Positions 14,601-24,508 of a stretch of DNA of 64,000 nucleotides are shown here, one piece after another (the stretch's first letter is position 1; each line of letters starts with the position of its first letter). Both the position numbers and the translations under genes were made by a program. The stretch is from Forficula auricularia (taxonomy: Eukaryota > Arthropoda > Insecta > Dermaptera > Forficulidae). The notes under the pieces were generated by a model. That model saw nothing but the letters and a program-made list of their open reading frames with translations, did no database searches and was not told the origin of the DNA. The DNA is taken from the NCBI GenBank assembly GCA_024734495.1, contig JALMQS010000128.1, forward strand, positions 21,165,359 through 21,229,358, written 5' to 3'.

Positions 14601-17231
14601 AACCCAAGTTGACATGGAGTCATGAACCGGGCGCGAGTACTATGTACTTGATTAGAGATGTCGTCCTCATTCCAACCAATCGGAGATTTTATTCTCGCCC
14701 GTTTCACGACTCCGTGTGAACCCGGCTTAATTCACTTAATATTTATTTAAAAAAAGAAAAAAAAATTCCCTAAAAATAAACATTCTAGTAAAAAATCTCG
14801 ATTTAAATTTATATTTATTTCTTTTATTTTGATAAGCCGTTTAAGAATGTTTAATCTTTAATTCATTCCACATTTATTATCATGTAAACTAATATTTTTA
14901 CTAAAATTCACTTTTGTTAAACAGCTTCTCCATTGCCATCCCCAATGCGTAGTCCAGCAAGGACCCCAATGGTGTCTAAACCGAGCCAACCCAATTGTAC
15001 TGCATTATATGACTTTGAACCTGAAAATCCAGGAGAACTTGGCTTCAAGGTAATTGTATTTAGAATAACTTATGTTAATTTTCATTTAATATATCCTTAA
15101 GCTAAATGATGTCTATCTTCAAAATGGCATTGCCAAAGGTAAGCAAAATCCCAAATTTTTATTAAATTAAATTATTTCTAGCTACAAACTGACAATGCCA
15201 AAGGTAGCATCATAATATTTATTTGACTTTTCTATGAATAAAGTTTAAAATAGATAATATGAAATCTAGATATTCTCTTCACTATTATCGGAGGATTCAC
15301 ATGTAAATTTGTCTAGTTAACCGGTGCAGCGCTTACATGATTGCGTTTCAGAATCGACCTATTAATTGCCACGTACTTGACTTTTGTTTGCTCAGCTTTT
15401 AAACATTTTTTTTTTCTTTCATATTTTACAATTTCATTTCACCGACATTGCCCGGAAAACAAACCAATGTCAATATATACTTGATTAAGTTATAAATTAG
15501 AGATAAAATAATTTTCCTTAAAAATTAATGTTTGTTCTTAAATGAAAAAAATTCAATTCATAATTTAATATTATTTGTTGAGTAATAAACAAATGTTTGT
15601 AAATTTGATCATCAAATTTAAAATTCAGTTGTTTTTTTATGATACTGATAGAACGTGCAACATCTACAAGTATGGATTGGCTCTTGCACCGTGAAAAGCA
15701 ACGAAAATAATTTTGGGTTAGGTCGGAATTAATAATAAGAGTCGAGGCTACTAGTGATTATTTGAAGGTTAAAGGTCGCGGTAAAAATGGGAGCGAGAAT
15801 TAAATTTGTCCATAGAAATCATATGGATAAACGAGTTATAGGGATCTGTTCTCATATACTTGGATCGCAAATGACTATTGATTATTTGAAAATCATATTT
15901 CTTTTAAATTATGCTTTAGGGGGTGAATTATTTATCTTATCAGAACAAAACCTATACAAGGCTCAAATTCTCTCTTGTCTCGAATATGACTCGCATCTGT
16001 GGTGAAGAGCCTTCAAGCATTCCGGTGGTACCTTGGATACAATTCAGAAGCGAGCTATCAGATTAATAGGAGATCCAGGATTAATTGACGCTCTCGATTC
16101 TCTGGCTCTGCCCTTTTCCTTTTTTATAGATAGTACCATTTGTTTTGACAAGATAAAATCAATAATCCCTCCAGAAGCTTATTTTGCCCGTTCAATACCC
16201 CTTCCGATTAAATTGGATACTAACTGAACAAACGAATTCGCCAATTAGTTTATCCCTTTATGACTTCTAGAGACTGCAATTCGGTTCCACCGTCCGCCTT
16301 CCCGATTACATATAACCTTGTCTTTCAAGACCCACATCTTCAGCTTCAACTTCGACCGAATCCCTGAAATCTCTACTTTTCACGATACAAGGGTCCGCCG
16401 CGGACTACAGAAATTGTATCTTTTTGGTGCAAGTTCTTCTCGTATCAATATCATTACAAAAAAAAACCCGCTACTATCTATAATATAATATTGAAGGAGA
16501 CAATAAAAGAGGGTGTCTTCTGCTGGAATTATAAATTTTATTTATAACGAGACTGAAGTATAAATAACAATTCTTAACTCAGCCACGTGGAAATTTTAGC
16601 TTTCAATTCATACATTAATTCCTGTGAATCAATTGTAATAGACTGATGAAGAGGGCAAAGCCCTCGAAACTATAGTCTTGTTATAAATAAAATCTATAAT
16701 TCCAGCAGAAGACACACTCATTTATTGTCTCCTTCAATATATAAAAATTCTGCTACTCTTGGCACAAAAACTTTCAATTTAATATAATATCATTTAAAAA
16801 AAATGGCTGAGATGGTTATACGATGAGCCAGGAAAGGTAGATATTATCGAAATTCTGAAAAGCTATTTTAAATTATTATATTTATTTTGTTTATGGCACA
16901 AATCGAATTTATATAAAATCAATTATTATACTCTTTCACCCTCAATGTCAACAAAAAACATTTTATTATAGGTATATGTTAATTTTATATTTTGTTTTAT
17001 TAGCAAAACTCTTATTGTAATCTTTTGTCTTATTTAATAATTTTTATTTTTCTATAAAACATTTATAGATGGAAACTATTTGATCTAACGTATTGAATTT
17101 AATATTTTCAGGAAGGAGATACAATCACTCTGGTCAACAGGATTGATGAAAATTGGTACGAAGGCACAGTAAATGGTCGCACCGGTTATTTTCCAGTATC
17201 CTACGTTCAAGTTGTTATTCCATTGCCATAA
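393..17231 (+). CDS. SH3GL (EndoA): Endophilin A (BAR + SH3), 3' part of the gene
   Basis: Endophilin A binds and bends membranes through its BAR domain and recruits dynamin and synaptojanin through its C-terminal SH3 domain during endocytosis and synaptic vesicle recycling. Coding exons seen: 393-603, 2057-2190, 2263-2329, 3509-3609, 3688-3791, 4721-4848, (optional 8532-8621), 14925-15049, 17112-17231. All phases agree and give 329 residues without the optional exon (359 with it), ending at TAA 17229-17231. Residues line up with vertebrate endophilins from about residue 40: [44 protein letters not shown] and MFNLLEND in the BAR domain; [25 protein letters not shown] and GYFPVSYV in SH3. The start codon and N-terminal amphipathic helix (H0) must lie upstream. 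Introns are phase-conserved but contain many transposons. Identification is secure; paralogue numbering is not. Confidence 0.97.
1025..1432. repeat. Tandem duplication, 204-bp unit, two copies
   Basis: The segment beginning GCTCAGTGTTTTTT at 1025 recurs at 1229 with a few substitutions and continues through the same landmarks (GAACCCGATGATACAAGGAT, TAGCTTGAGTGTTGCATGAG). It lies in the endophilin intron 604-2056. The following 1500-1860 stretch is less AT-rich and holds no ORF that I can name. Confidence 0.9.
2057..2190 (+). CDS. SH3GL (EndoA): Endophilin exon (BAR, helix 2)
   Basis: The acceptor AG is at 2055-2056 and the donor GT at 2191-2192. It encodes [17 protein letters not shown] through KDLKEVM and contains the conserved KQNFLEPL segment. 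It enters in phase 1 and exits in phase 0. Confidence 0.95.
2263..2329 (+). CDS. SH3GL (EndoA): Endophilin exon ([17 protein letters not shown])
   Basis: This 67-bp exon lies between AG 2261-2262 and GT 2330-2331. It encodes [18 protein letters not shown], the basic membrane-facing part of the BAR crescent, and exits in phase 1. The preceding intron is only 72 bp. Confidence 0.95.
2622..2877. mobile_element. hAT-like MITE with poly-G tract
   Basis: The ends CAGTAGCGCAACCA and (reverse-complemented right end) CAGTGGCGGAACCA form terminal inverted repeats. The flanks ATTTAGAG (2614-2621) and ATTTAGAA (2878-2885) look like an 8-bp target duplication with one change, as expected for hAT. It contains a run of about 26 G at 2640-2665 and a (GT)n tract at 2823-2838. 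No coding capacity. Confidence 0.75.
3238..3421. mobile_element. Short TIR element (MITE)
   Basis: The left end CAGGGGCGTGGAT mirrors the right end, which reads CAGGGGCGTAGGG on the opposite strand. It is 184 bp, AT-rich inside, non-coding, in the endophilin intron before exon 3509. I could not see a convincing target duplication. Confidence 0.5.
3509..3609 (+). CDS. SH3GL (EndoA): Endophilin exon ([22 protein letters not shown])
   Basis: The acceptor AG is at 3507-3508. The reading frame requires the exon to end after GAT at 3609, where the intron begins GCAAGT rather than GT. The nearby GT at 3614-3615 would create an immediate TGA in the next exon. Confidence 0.93.
3610..3687 (+). other. 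GC-AG intron of endophilin
   Basis: This 78-bp intron starts GCAAGT and ends TTTTTAG. Joining 3609 to 3688 gives [11 protein letters not shown], which matches the family exactly (human reads EMD-IEQVSQLS). Using the alternative GT two codons on breaks the frame. GC-AG introns are a known minor class with this extended donor consensus. Confidence 0.9.
3688..3791 (+). CDS. SH3GL (EndoA): Endophilin exon (BAR, last helix)
   Basis: The acceptor AG is at 3686-3687 and the donor GT at 3792-3793, with phase 2 exit. It encodes [20 protein letters not shown] and continues to TLHDK, the final BAR helix. Confidence 0.95.
4190..4620 (-). pseudogene. LINE relic (endonuclease/RT linker region)
   Basis: On the minus strand, broken frames read residues such as [17 protein letters not shown] and, further upstream in the element, [14 protein letters not shown] and [14 protein letters not shown]. 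These are typical of the region before the reverse transcriptase in LINE polyproteins related to the element at 33361-34330. It is interrupted by stops and frameshifts and lies inside an endophilin intron. Confidence 0.5.
4721..4848 (+). CDS. SH3GL (EndoA): Endophilin exon (variable linker)
   Basis: The acceptor AG is at 4719-4720 and the donor GT at 4849-4850, exiting in phase 1. It encodes [20 protein letters not shown] and following residues. The EFTPK stretch matches the EYQPK start of the proline-rich linker in other endophilins; the rest is the poorly conserved linker. Confidence 0.92.
5480..5525 (-). ncRNA. Degenerate hammerhead core (left arm)
   Basis: The minus strand reads UUGAUGA, stem II, then CUCGAAACUAUAGUC. 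The C3-to-U change in the core is expected to abolish or strongly reduce self-cleavage. Confidence 0.55.
5558..5608 (+). ncRNA. Degenerate hammerhead core (right arm)
   Basis: The plus strand reads UUGAUGA at 5569-5575, stem II GAGGGC/GCCCUC around AAG, GAAA at 5592-5595, then CUAUAGUC. It carries the same C3-to-U change as the left arm. Confidence 0.6.
6185..6510. other. Unexplained GC-richer island in endophilin intron
   Basis: About 325 bp of roughly balanced base composition sits in a very AT-rich intron. The minus strand holds a short [23 protein letters not shown] followed by a hydrophobic stretch and a stop (38 codons), and an adjacent open segment in another frame. The plus strand has a local hairpin (GGCAATGCTACTC / GAGTATAGCCGTTGC). 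I do not recognise it; an old transposon piece or a nested small gene are both possible. Confidence 0.35.
8532..8621 (+). CDS. SH3GL (EndoA): Probable endophilin cassette exon (30 codons, linker)
   Basis: This is a GC-rich 90-bp stretch in an AT-rich 10-kb intron, bounded by AG (8530-8531) and GT (8622-8623, GTAACA). It enters and leaves in phase 1, exactly like the junction it would interrupt (4848 to 14925), so inclusion or skipping both keep frame. The translation [20 protein letters not shown] then [10 protein letters not shown] has no stop and resembles the low-complexity linker between BAR and SH3. A long overlapping ORF in another frame (8412-8711) is a shadow. Transcript support is needed, but a length divisible by three and matching phases argue against chance. 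Confidence 0.72.
8940..9150 (-). pseudogene. LINE 3' tail relic
   Basis: TATCATCGAGTATACAGTCC at 8961 followed by CTGGTTTGACACAACC matches the plus-strand appearance of the LINE 3' end at 33361-33480 (ATTGAGTATACAGTCCTAAG), and continues with a degraded C-terminal coding region. Minus orientation. Confidence 0.55.
9821..10210. mobile_element. Hammerhead repeat family C, inverted dimer
   Basis: The arms are mirror images around an AT-rich centre: AAAGAGGTTGTCCTCTGCTT on the left and AAGCAGAGGACAACCTCTTT on the right. The element ends with the CTGCTACTCTCGGCAAAA tail shared with family B. The flanks AATGCTAGGGAT (9809-9820) and AATGCTAGAGAT (10211-10222) form a 12-bp target duplication with one mismatch. 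The central cores differ from family B by stem II sequence. Confidence 0.82.
9913..9965 (-). ncRNA. Hammerhead ribozyme motif, family C
   Basis: The minus strand has an intact core: CUGAUGA, one unpaired U, stem II GAAGAC/GUCUUC closed by CAA, then GAAA and CUAUAGCC. The base before the cleavage position is C rather than U (GCC instead of GUC), which should weaken cleavage. The facing arm (10030-10066) keeps GAAACUCUAGUC but has lost CUGAUGA. Confidence 0.65.
11178..11325 (+). mobile_element. Hammerhead repeat family A, fragment with (TATC)n at one side
   Basis: Starting after a TATC microsatellite at 11179-11200, the segment runs through a ribozyme core and ends TGTGAAACACCACCAACTCC AACCT, the same end as the PLE-associated element at 26424-28085. 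It abuts the MITE at 11333. Confidence 0.75.
11205..11252 (+). ncRNA. Hammerhead ribozyme motif, family A
   Basis: CUGAUGA (11214-11220), unpaired U, stem II GGG/CCC with loop CUAACAA, GAAA (11235-11238), then UAUAUA: a 2-bp stem III (AU/AU) with cleavage predicted after A. Stem I pairing is weak in this copy. Confidence 0.6.
11333..11625. mobile_element. MITE, TIR GGCCGTCCATAAATTAC
   Basis: The left end GGCCGTCCATAAATTACCAC is matched on the opposite strand at the right end by GGCCGTCCATAAATTACGTC. It is about 293 bp, non-coding. The family looks widespread in invertebrates, but I cannot assign a superfamily. No clear target duplication. Confidence 0.75.
14602..14728. mobile_element. Short palindromic MITE
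   Basis: The left GTTGACATGGAGTCATGAAC and right (reverse complement) GTTCACACGGAGTCGTGAAA ends form a long imperfect TIR that continues CGGGCG. It stands out as a GC-rich 127-bp island between AT-rich flanks. Confidence 0.65.
14925..15049 (+). CDS. SH3GL (EndoA): Endophilin exon (linker end + first half of SH3)
   Basis: The acceptor AG is at 14923-14924 and the donor GT at 15050-15051. It encodes [14 protein letters not shown], a proline-rich linker end, then [18 protein letters not shown] with the ALYDF motif of SH3 domains. It enters in phase 1 and exits in phase 0. Confidence 0.95.
15900..16463 (+). pseudogene. LINE relic, reverse transcriptase C-terminal tail
   Basis: Broken frames read [32 protein letters not shown] and [15 protein letters not shown]. 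The same order appears in the minus-strand LINE at 56384-56866 (CLEYGSHLW, DSLDSLAHRR, EIKSIIPPKHALHVARV). It ends with TATCAATATCATTAC and a short poly(A) at about 16457-16466, marking the 3' end. 5'-truncated, with stops; inside the endophilin SH3 intron. Confidence 0.8.
16492..16779. mobile_element. Hammerhead repeat family B, inverted dimer
   Basis: A truncated left arm (16492-16562) and a complete right arm (to 16779) are inverted copies. The element is flanked by TAATATAATAT at 16481-16491 and 16780-16790, an 11-bp direct repeat that is AT-rich and so weaker evidence alone. It sits just after the 3' end of a LINE relic. Confidence 0.8.
16628..16690 (+). ncRNA. Hammerhead ribozyme motif, family B, intact core
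   Basis: CUGAUGA (16643-16649), unpaired A, stem II GAGGGC/GCCCUC with AAA loop, GAAA (16666-16669), then CUAUAGUC: stem III ACU/AGU with AU loop, and predicted cleavage after C16677. Stem I can form AG/CU plus AAU/GUU-type pairs around an internal loop between UUGUAAUAGA and UUGUUAUAAA. This is a type I layout with minimal stem III, as known for Penelope-like elements and retrozymes. Confidence 0.75.
17112..17231 (+). CDS. SH3GL (EndoA): Endophilin terminal exon (second half of SH3)
   Basis: The acceptor AG is at 17110-17111 and the stop TAA at 17229-17231. It encodes [18 protein letters not shown], then [16 protein letters not shown]. The WYEG and GYFP..YV signatures complete the SH3 ligand-binding surface. 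The intron splitting the SH3 domain holds a LINE relic and a hammerhead repeat. Confidence 0.96.
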   Translation, partial: EGDTITLVNRIDENWYEGTVNGRTGYFPVSYVQVVIPLP

Positions 17232-20200
17232 ATTTTTACCTAAGTTAAACATTTTTCAATTTTTCATTTAACTTTTTATTCTTTTAAATTATTTTCAAAA
17301 AATTAACAAATTAGACAAGTTAAAAACCATAATTTAAGAATATTTTTATATTTTAATAATTGTTTTAACAAACCTAAATAAGATTTAAATGAATTAAATG
17401 TGCAAAGGAAAATAATATTTTATTATTCCTTTTATGAATTGACTTTTACTTAATTAAAATCATGATATATAATTTAAAATTTTCATTTTTCATTTATCTT
17501 TTTCTTCATTCTATTATTTTCTGATTTCATTAGCATTTACATGCTAATTATCACTTAGAAAGAAAATTAAATAAATAATTATTAAGAGAATACATTCTTG
17601 AGATAATCTATAAAAATGATAATAAAGAGAACAATTCAAAAGATTCACGAAAATAATATACACATTTCTGAAAATTCATTCAAAGAGATCTTAAATATTA
17701 TACCAAGATAAACTTTAGATATGAAACTTATGATATTATATTTAAAATATACAACTCAATTGCAAAAGAGACGATCTTTAAAAAATATTTATATAATTTC
17801 ATAAATATTTATATTAAGTGTGTTGAGGAATTAGTCTTTTATTATTTTTTATTGTTATTATTACATTTTGTGCTTTATATTAATAACATAAATATAGATG
17901 AATGCATGAGATGAACTATATATATAGTCATATTTTTATTAATATTCGTTCTTTTTATTAATTATAATTACTAAATATTTTGATATTTTTTAAATTATCC
18001 TCCTGAAATGATAGCACAAAATAAAACTATTAGTCTCTTTTGCCAATAAGATAATATTATATACTATACATATATATTTATATGTATAGTATATAATAGA
18101 ATTAAATTTAATAAATGGGTAAAATGTTATTGATTGTTCCTCTTATTAATGACGTGAAATTACTGGCTCGTAGTAAAATAAAATTAGAAAAACTAGTAAA
18201 TATAATTCACGATTGGATCTATAATAACAGGATTATGATTAAAAATGATTAGCCTTCATTTTTATATATATACAATATTTTACTTTACAAATATATTTAT
18301 ATTTGTCGATTATTTCTTTAAAATTATTGAACGGGCTGAACGTATTTAAATATAAAGTTCACAAAAGATGAAGCAGATAATGATAATGTTTAATGTTTCA
18401 ATAAAAAAATTCAATGTTTCAACATGTCTAACTAATGTAGGTACTTTTAATATGTGGTACCAATTATTAAATGGCGTCATCTATTGTGCTTCTTTGAATA
18501 TATATGTATTCATATTAACTGAGATGTGTTCAAGATATATATGTATATATGTAGATACAGACATTATATATGTATATGTATCTATATCTATCTATATATA
18601 CATATATATATATATATTGTACATGTTATCGATTGTTATTAATTGAAATTCCCACAAACCTAAACTTGCTTAAAAAATGATCGTTCGCTCGACTATTCAA
18701 ACTATCTAACTTGGAATTTAAAAACTTTGAGTATTTTAACCACTATAAGTGTAACCTTTCCTGAACATTCATGTTTAAATGTTAAAATTCTCTAATTCCA
18801 TTCTCCAGGTCTTGCCATATACGTTTTAGAATAGAATATTATCTTTATGAAAATTTAAGAAAGTTTATTCTAACACTCTTGTGTCAGTATTGGCTCAACT
18901 GTTGCAAACAAAACTATTTTCAAACCATGATATCTATCTAGATAATAAGAAAATTCTTATTTGTGATATAGTATAATTTGAATTTCCTCAAACACTTTCA
19001 CTAACATAAGATAATTATTTTAATTTTGTTATAATAGAATAAGGATATTGAAAAAAAAAATATTGAAAAAATTAATTAAAGAATTTAAAATGAAAAATCA
19101 GATTGAATCTAAATATATATTATATATATTTATTATATATATATAAAGCATACATTGTACTTTGAACTAAGCATGGAATGGAAAACAATTTTTTATTTTA
19201 TAATCGATTGACTCGTTACCAAATCAATTTTAATGTATCTATTATCTCAGTTGAATTTATATATTTTTTCAAATCGATAGATATTATGTTTTGTTTTATA
19301 TAATTGTTTCGTTTCAAATAATTCTATTTGTTATTCAAATAAGAAAAAAAAAATAGTGGAAATGTTACTATTAAAACTAATTTCCAAACATTCTGTTTTA
19401 CTTAATTAACAGTTTTATTCAACTCCTTAAAATAATTATTTAAGCAGGATATTTAATTAATAAATTTATTTTTAATTAAATTTGATTACTTTTAATTATC
19501 TTTTAGAATAATTTACAATTCTTTTAATTTAACGTATCATTTTAAACAGAAATATCTTCTTAATGAAATTAATAAGACTTTTAAATTTATTATTGAAATA
19601 AAAAATTATGCTATTTTAAATATATCCAAAAAATTAATTGAAATGCTATTTTAAGAAAAACTTTTTATTCTGATTTATTTCAATGGAAATAACAACAGAG
19701 ATGTCGTTTCTATAACATCTTTAAAACATATAACAGAATATACTTAGAGATTCCTTCATTTGAAAATTATTAGGAATACATTCTTATAAATTACCACCGT
19801 CCGATTTATTTTCATTTTTGATATTTTAAAATTATTATAAGTAAATAAAATAACATGTAAAGGTCTCGAGTCGATCATTCTATTATTTTATAAAGAAATT
19901 AACATTCGATATCCTAATATATAGGTAAATAATAATAAATTAAATTCTATCATCGATTCGAAAATATTTTTGGCCTAAAAAAGAAAGTTGTTGAATAATG
20001 CAGATGGCTGTTTTATTGATGTAGTTAAATATTATAAATTGTTAGATTATAGATGTTATTAAGAGGAATTGAGATAAAAGATTAGACCTTATTGTTAAGG
20101 TATGGAGATATTATTTTATAATTATTTAATAAAGTAAAAAAAAAAAAAGAATTCGTAAATACGGATCTAGACAATATCTGAAGATTCAGACAATATAACT

Positions 20201-21056
20201 AATATTTAGATAAATATTTCGTTGCAATTATTTTTCAAATAAAAGCATATATATATATATATATATACATATAAATAAATGTATATATATATATATATGA
20301 GTGTGTGTATCTTGTGTATTATATATAAACAATGTAAGATTATAATATTTTTATGAAGCTTTAAATGCTACCTATTACATACAATAGTTAGAATCTATAA
20401 AGTGCAATCTTTACTTAAATATACCTTCTTATAATAGAATAGATTGTCTCACAAAAATTTAATTAATAATTTTGTTGCAAAAATTAGAATAAATTTTGAA
20501 ATAAAGTAATCAAATAAATAAATTAAAAAAATATTAGAATTAATTCCAATGATATTTCTAATAATAATCAGCTTAATCAATTCTTATAGTATTTCACGCG
20601 ATAAAATGTTAATTTCTTTCAAAATGCTATCATTTTGCATGATTTTCAATTCTTCAACTATATTTGAAATCAATTATTATTAAGCAATAAATGTTTTGGA
20701 AAATATTGCGTCAAAGAGATTGTCAATTGTTAGGTGTCTTCTATCTAATGTTTAATGTTCCGTGTATATATATATATATATATACATTATTGTATACATA
20801 TGTATAATGTATATATTACATTATATATATATATATATATATAATGTATATATATATATTCATGCCTAAATTTAAAAATCTTCCTTATCTACTATTCATC
20901 ATGTTAATTTCTTTTGAGTTACAATATCGCTTATATATTTATATATATATAAGTGTATGATTTATATTTTCCTAGCATTCAAGTTATAATTTTGTTTTCG
21001 CTTTTAAAGAAACATATATAATGTATATAATTGTAATTTTTGTGGTATTTGTTATA

Positions 21057-21097
<41 letters not shown>

Positions 21098-21400
21098 CTA
21101 TATATATATATCCAGGATATAATCCAAAACTTATTGTCATTTGTTGATATAAATGGCGCAATCGTGAAAGATTCAATAAATTTAACAAAGAATATTTTCT
21201 TTTATCCATCTATTAACATTAGTTCAATATCAATATCTTTTAAAAGCTAAAAGAAACACTGGACACAGATTAGAACTATTTGTATACCATTAAGCCTCAC
21301 CGCCCAGATATGAAATATATTATATAGGTAGTCTAATCAAAAAATTTATATACCTACAAAAAATTATACCCCGAAATATATAAAAATGTCTGAAACACAT
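17232..21400. other. Endophilin 3' UTR and AT-rich intergenic DNA
   Basis: After the endophilin stop there is only very AT-rich sequence with poly(A) signal-like words too common to choose from. It includes a perfect palindrome at about 18058-18105 (TATACTATACATATA arms) and TA-rich microsatellites. I see no gene. Confidence 0.6.
18536..18622. repeat. TA/TATC-rich microsatellite
   Basis: ATATATGTATATATGTAG-type and TATCTATCTATATATAC runs. Other TA microsatellites lie at 5797-5818, 14231-14272, 20247-20300, 20766-20862 and 21050-21112. Confidence 0.9.
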
Positions 21401-21419
21401 TTTATTTTCCATTTAAAAT

Positions 21420-22530
21420 TCCACCCCTTCGATGGCGGGGCTTAATGGTAAAGGTACAAATAGCCTTAATCTGTACCCAGAGTATTTTTTTAGCATTTTA
21501 AAGATGTTAAGGATTCGAAATGGAAGAAATTTTTACTTTGCCAAAATAACGGACACCCTAATGCCTATAGTTTTTAAACACTTGCCTACGTTTAGATATA
21601 CAGAATATCCAGTATGACCATTTTAATTTAATGTAGAAACTTTGGTGGCCATTTGATAATTTCCAAATAATAGACGGAACATCATGTATTTAATATGCAA
21701 TTTTTCTATTTAAACCAAGCCTGGTTTAAATTTGAAAATAAAATCGACATAATTTTTCTTTTTATTCTTTCATTATCAGTTTTCACTTACTTCAGGTCTC
21801 TTTGTGTAAGAGTTTTTCCAACTATAAACCATTTCGGCTCTCTGGTTTCTGTCTCAAACTTGGACTATTTTATCAAGGTTATTTTATTCTTCCGGTCGAA
21901 CCTGAATCTCCTTTACGATATTGTTAACTTAACATGCCTTTCTTACGTTTTTGTTTTAATCCATGTTCTATAGAGTTTTTCTAGTAATTAATTCTGTTTT
22001 TTCAGGAAAATTGCAAGTAACTTCAAAAATATGGAGCTAAACTTCCAAACAAAAATAAAAAATAAAGAAATTGATTTGCAAAGATACAGTCAAGCTGAAG
22101 GCAATGAGATGGATCTTCACTGTTCTATAGTTGAGACTGGACTTAGGCAGGCATCTGCATTTTCAGAGTTTCCTTTTCATTTCTTCGATTACATAACCAC
22201 TTCCTTTATACGAGAGTTCATTTTCAAATTATGTCTGAAGTACTTGCTTAATATATTGGCATTCCCAATAGCGCAATAGGCACCCATACATACCTACATA
22301 TAGAGACCAGACTATACCTTTGGCTATATCTGCGACTTGTATTGGTTTCAAATTGATGGCTCAAAATAGCCGGTCAATAAGATATTTTTGCATTGGGTAC
22401 CTAGTCATTGTAAAGTCTGAAATAACGAAAAGATCTACATCATTGTTATGGAAGAATCCTATTCGTAGACCTGTATTCAGAAATACAATAAAACAAAAAC
22501 AACTTGTTTAATTAATTAATTTATTTATTT
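21420..22530 (+). other. Cluster of unassigned short ORFs
   Basis: Plus-strand ORFs of 61-92 codons (21432-21617, 21695-21973, 22031-22279, 22320-22511) lie in a region of slightly higher GC. None resembles a family I know. A segment at 22411-22475 (ACGAAAAGATCTACATCATT) recurs degenerate at 22545-22605, suggesting an old repeat rather than a host gene. Confidence 0.3.
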
Positions 22531-22853
22531 TATGACTTTCGGCTTCCGGAACGAAACGATCTACTTCATTGTTAAGGAAGAATCATATTAGTCGGCCTGT
22601 AAACAAAAAAAATAAGTTTTTAATCAATCTCTCAAAAGAATACATGTATTACGTAATAATCGGCAGTAACGGCTGAGATCAACATTATTTAATTTACAAA
22701 ATCTAAAATCTTAAATGAATAACTTAATAGAAGCACTTCCCAAAGACTGTATTCGATCGCAAAAAATAATAGATTATCTTAGTGGCAATGGCGTAATAAT
22801 AGGGTATTAATAGAATGGGTTAGGGATAGGGTTATAATAGATTATCTTAGTGG

Positions 22854-24091
22854 CAATGGCGTAATAATAATAATAGCTTGAAAGAGTCGCGGGCACAGGA
22901 GGATCCTAACATTGATTATTATAAAATATTGTAAAATTTATTAGTTTTGTATTCAATTAATTTAAGTTACCTACTAAAGTACAGACACAAATTAAACAAA
23001 ATGAGAGAAATGAAGCTATTTCACTGAAGAAGAAGTTCGAAAACTACAACTTTATTATGTTACTGATTGTCCATTTCAAAATTTTACAGACCATTGGCGC
23101 GGCCTCTAAAACACTTTGGATGGATCTTTCAAATGCCTCAAAGCGTTTGCAAGTCTGTCTGGAAGAACTTGAAAAGTATCACCATGAATTTGGAGATTTA
23201 AAAAAGCAAGCAAATAGTGTAGCAGAAAAATGGTCTATCAACCCTGAATTTCCTAATTCTCGTCAGAGGAAGGTGAAAGGTCATTTTGCGAAATTGAACT
23301 TCTCCAAGATCCCGAAAGCTTGTTTAAAGTGAACGTATTCTATCGTGTATTGGACATCATTATTAATCCATTGAGATCGCGTTTTCATGAAACGTTTCCA
23401 ATTTCAGTGTCTTGCGACATGGCACTTTGCAAAATTTAAATGACGCCCATTTATTGGAAAAGGCTTTAGAATTTGTTGATTTATATAAAAAAGACATATC
23501 TGTCTCGTTTGTCAAGGCAATTCCCACTTTTAGACACCGAATAGAAAAGTCATCTTCTTTTAGAGAACTTGCTGATTAATTAATCATAAAGAATCATTTT
23601 ATGTCTTCAAACTTTCCTGAAGTGTGCACTGCATTTTCTGTTATTTGTAACCATTCCTGTGACTACGGTAAGTGCCAAGCGATCATTTTCAAAATTAAAA
23701 TTGAAAAAAACTTATTTAAGAAATTCTATGGGACAAGAAAGGTTACGCAACTTAGCTATTCTATCTATCGAACATTCCATGGCTCAAAATTTGAACTTTG
23801 ATGTTGTCATTAACACTATTGCTGAACAGAAATCCCAAAAAAAGGAATTTTAATAATTAAAATTTTGACTAAAAATAAAATTGTTATTTCAATCCAATGC
23901 GCTCTTGAAATTAAAAGTTATTAGAAAATCAACGAAAAATACACATAATAATTATTATAATAGCGTCTGTACGTACTTTACGTAGGGATTTATTAAAAAG
24001 AAACTACAACTTTGGTTTACCTTCTTTACATTGAGTGAGGGCTTCATCCGAATAATTTTTCACGGGCCTCAACGGTATAGTTACGCCACTG
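22854..24091 (+). mobile_element. hAT transposon, degraded
   Basis: The ends CAATGGCGTAATAAT and (right end, opposite strand) CAGTGGCGTAACTAT are terminal inverted repeats. The flanks CTTAGTGG (22846-22853) and CTTAGTTG (24092-24099) make an 8-bp target duplication with one change. It encodes a broken hAT transposase in between. A 40-bp copy of the left end (22770-22812) lies just outside as a tandem duplicate. Confidence 0.82.
23050..23853 (+). pseudogene. hAT transposase pseudogene (ZMYM1-like / dimerisation domain)
   Basis: Frames read SKTLWMDLSNASKRLQVCLE, then across frameshifts LEKALEFVDLYKKDISVSFV, and finally SAKRSFSKLKLKKTYLRNSM followed by GQERLRNLAILSIEHSMA. The last part is the C-terminal dimerisation motif of hAT transposases of the zinc-finger MYM-like group. 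Several frameshifts and stops (for example 23330, 23440, 23578) make it non-functional. The catalytic N-terminal part is missing. Confidence 0.82.
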
Positions 24092-24508
24092 CTTAGTTGA
24101 TCTTCATATGCATCAAAACAGTGGACATATAATAACCAGCCCTCCCTTGGGCCTCCTTTGTAAAGATTGAGTATTTCGTTAAATTGCAGTTTGGTTCATG
24201 AATGTAATAAAAAATTCAATATTTACGTTTATAATTATTACACATGGTTTTTATTCATAATTATATATTTATTTGTTCATAATTTGTACTCAGATTATAT
24301 CGAGTTCACTCGGTTTTAGCGCCCCCTGTATACATTCGTCCTCATCCCCCCCCCCCCAAGACCGGCACTGGTAATAATTTATTCATCTTAGGATCTGTAA
24401 TTTCCCTAGGTATGTTAAGATTTTCTTCTAATGATATTATGCAATTGTGATACCTTATGGCTATTACAATTGACTTGGCGTGAGACCGATTACAATACAC
24501 TTATATCA

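Noticed and set aside
15101..15137. Micro-exon between SH3 exons (CTAAATGATGTC... before GTAAGC)
   Set aside because: 37 bp would break the SH3 frame between GELGFK and EGDTI; flanking splice-like words are by chance.
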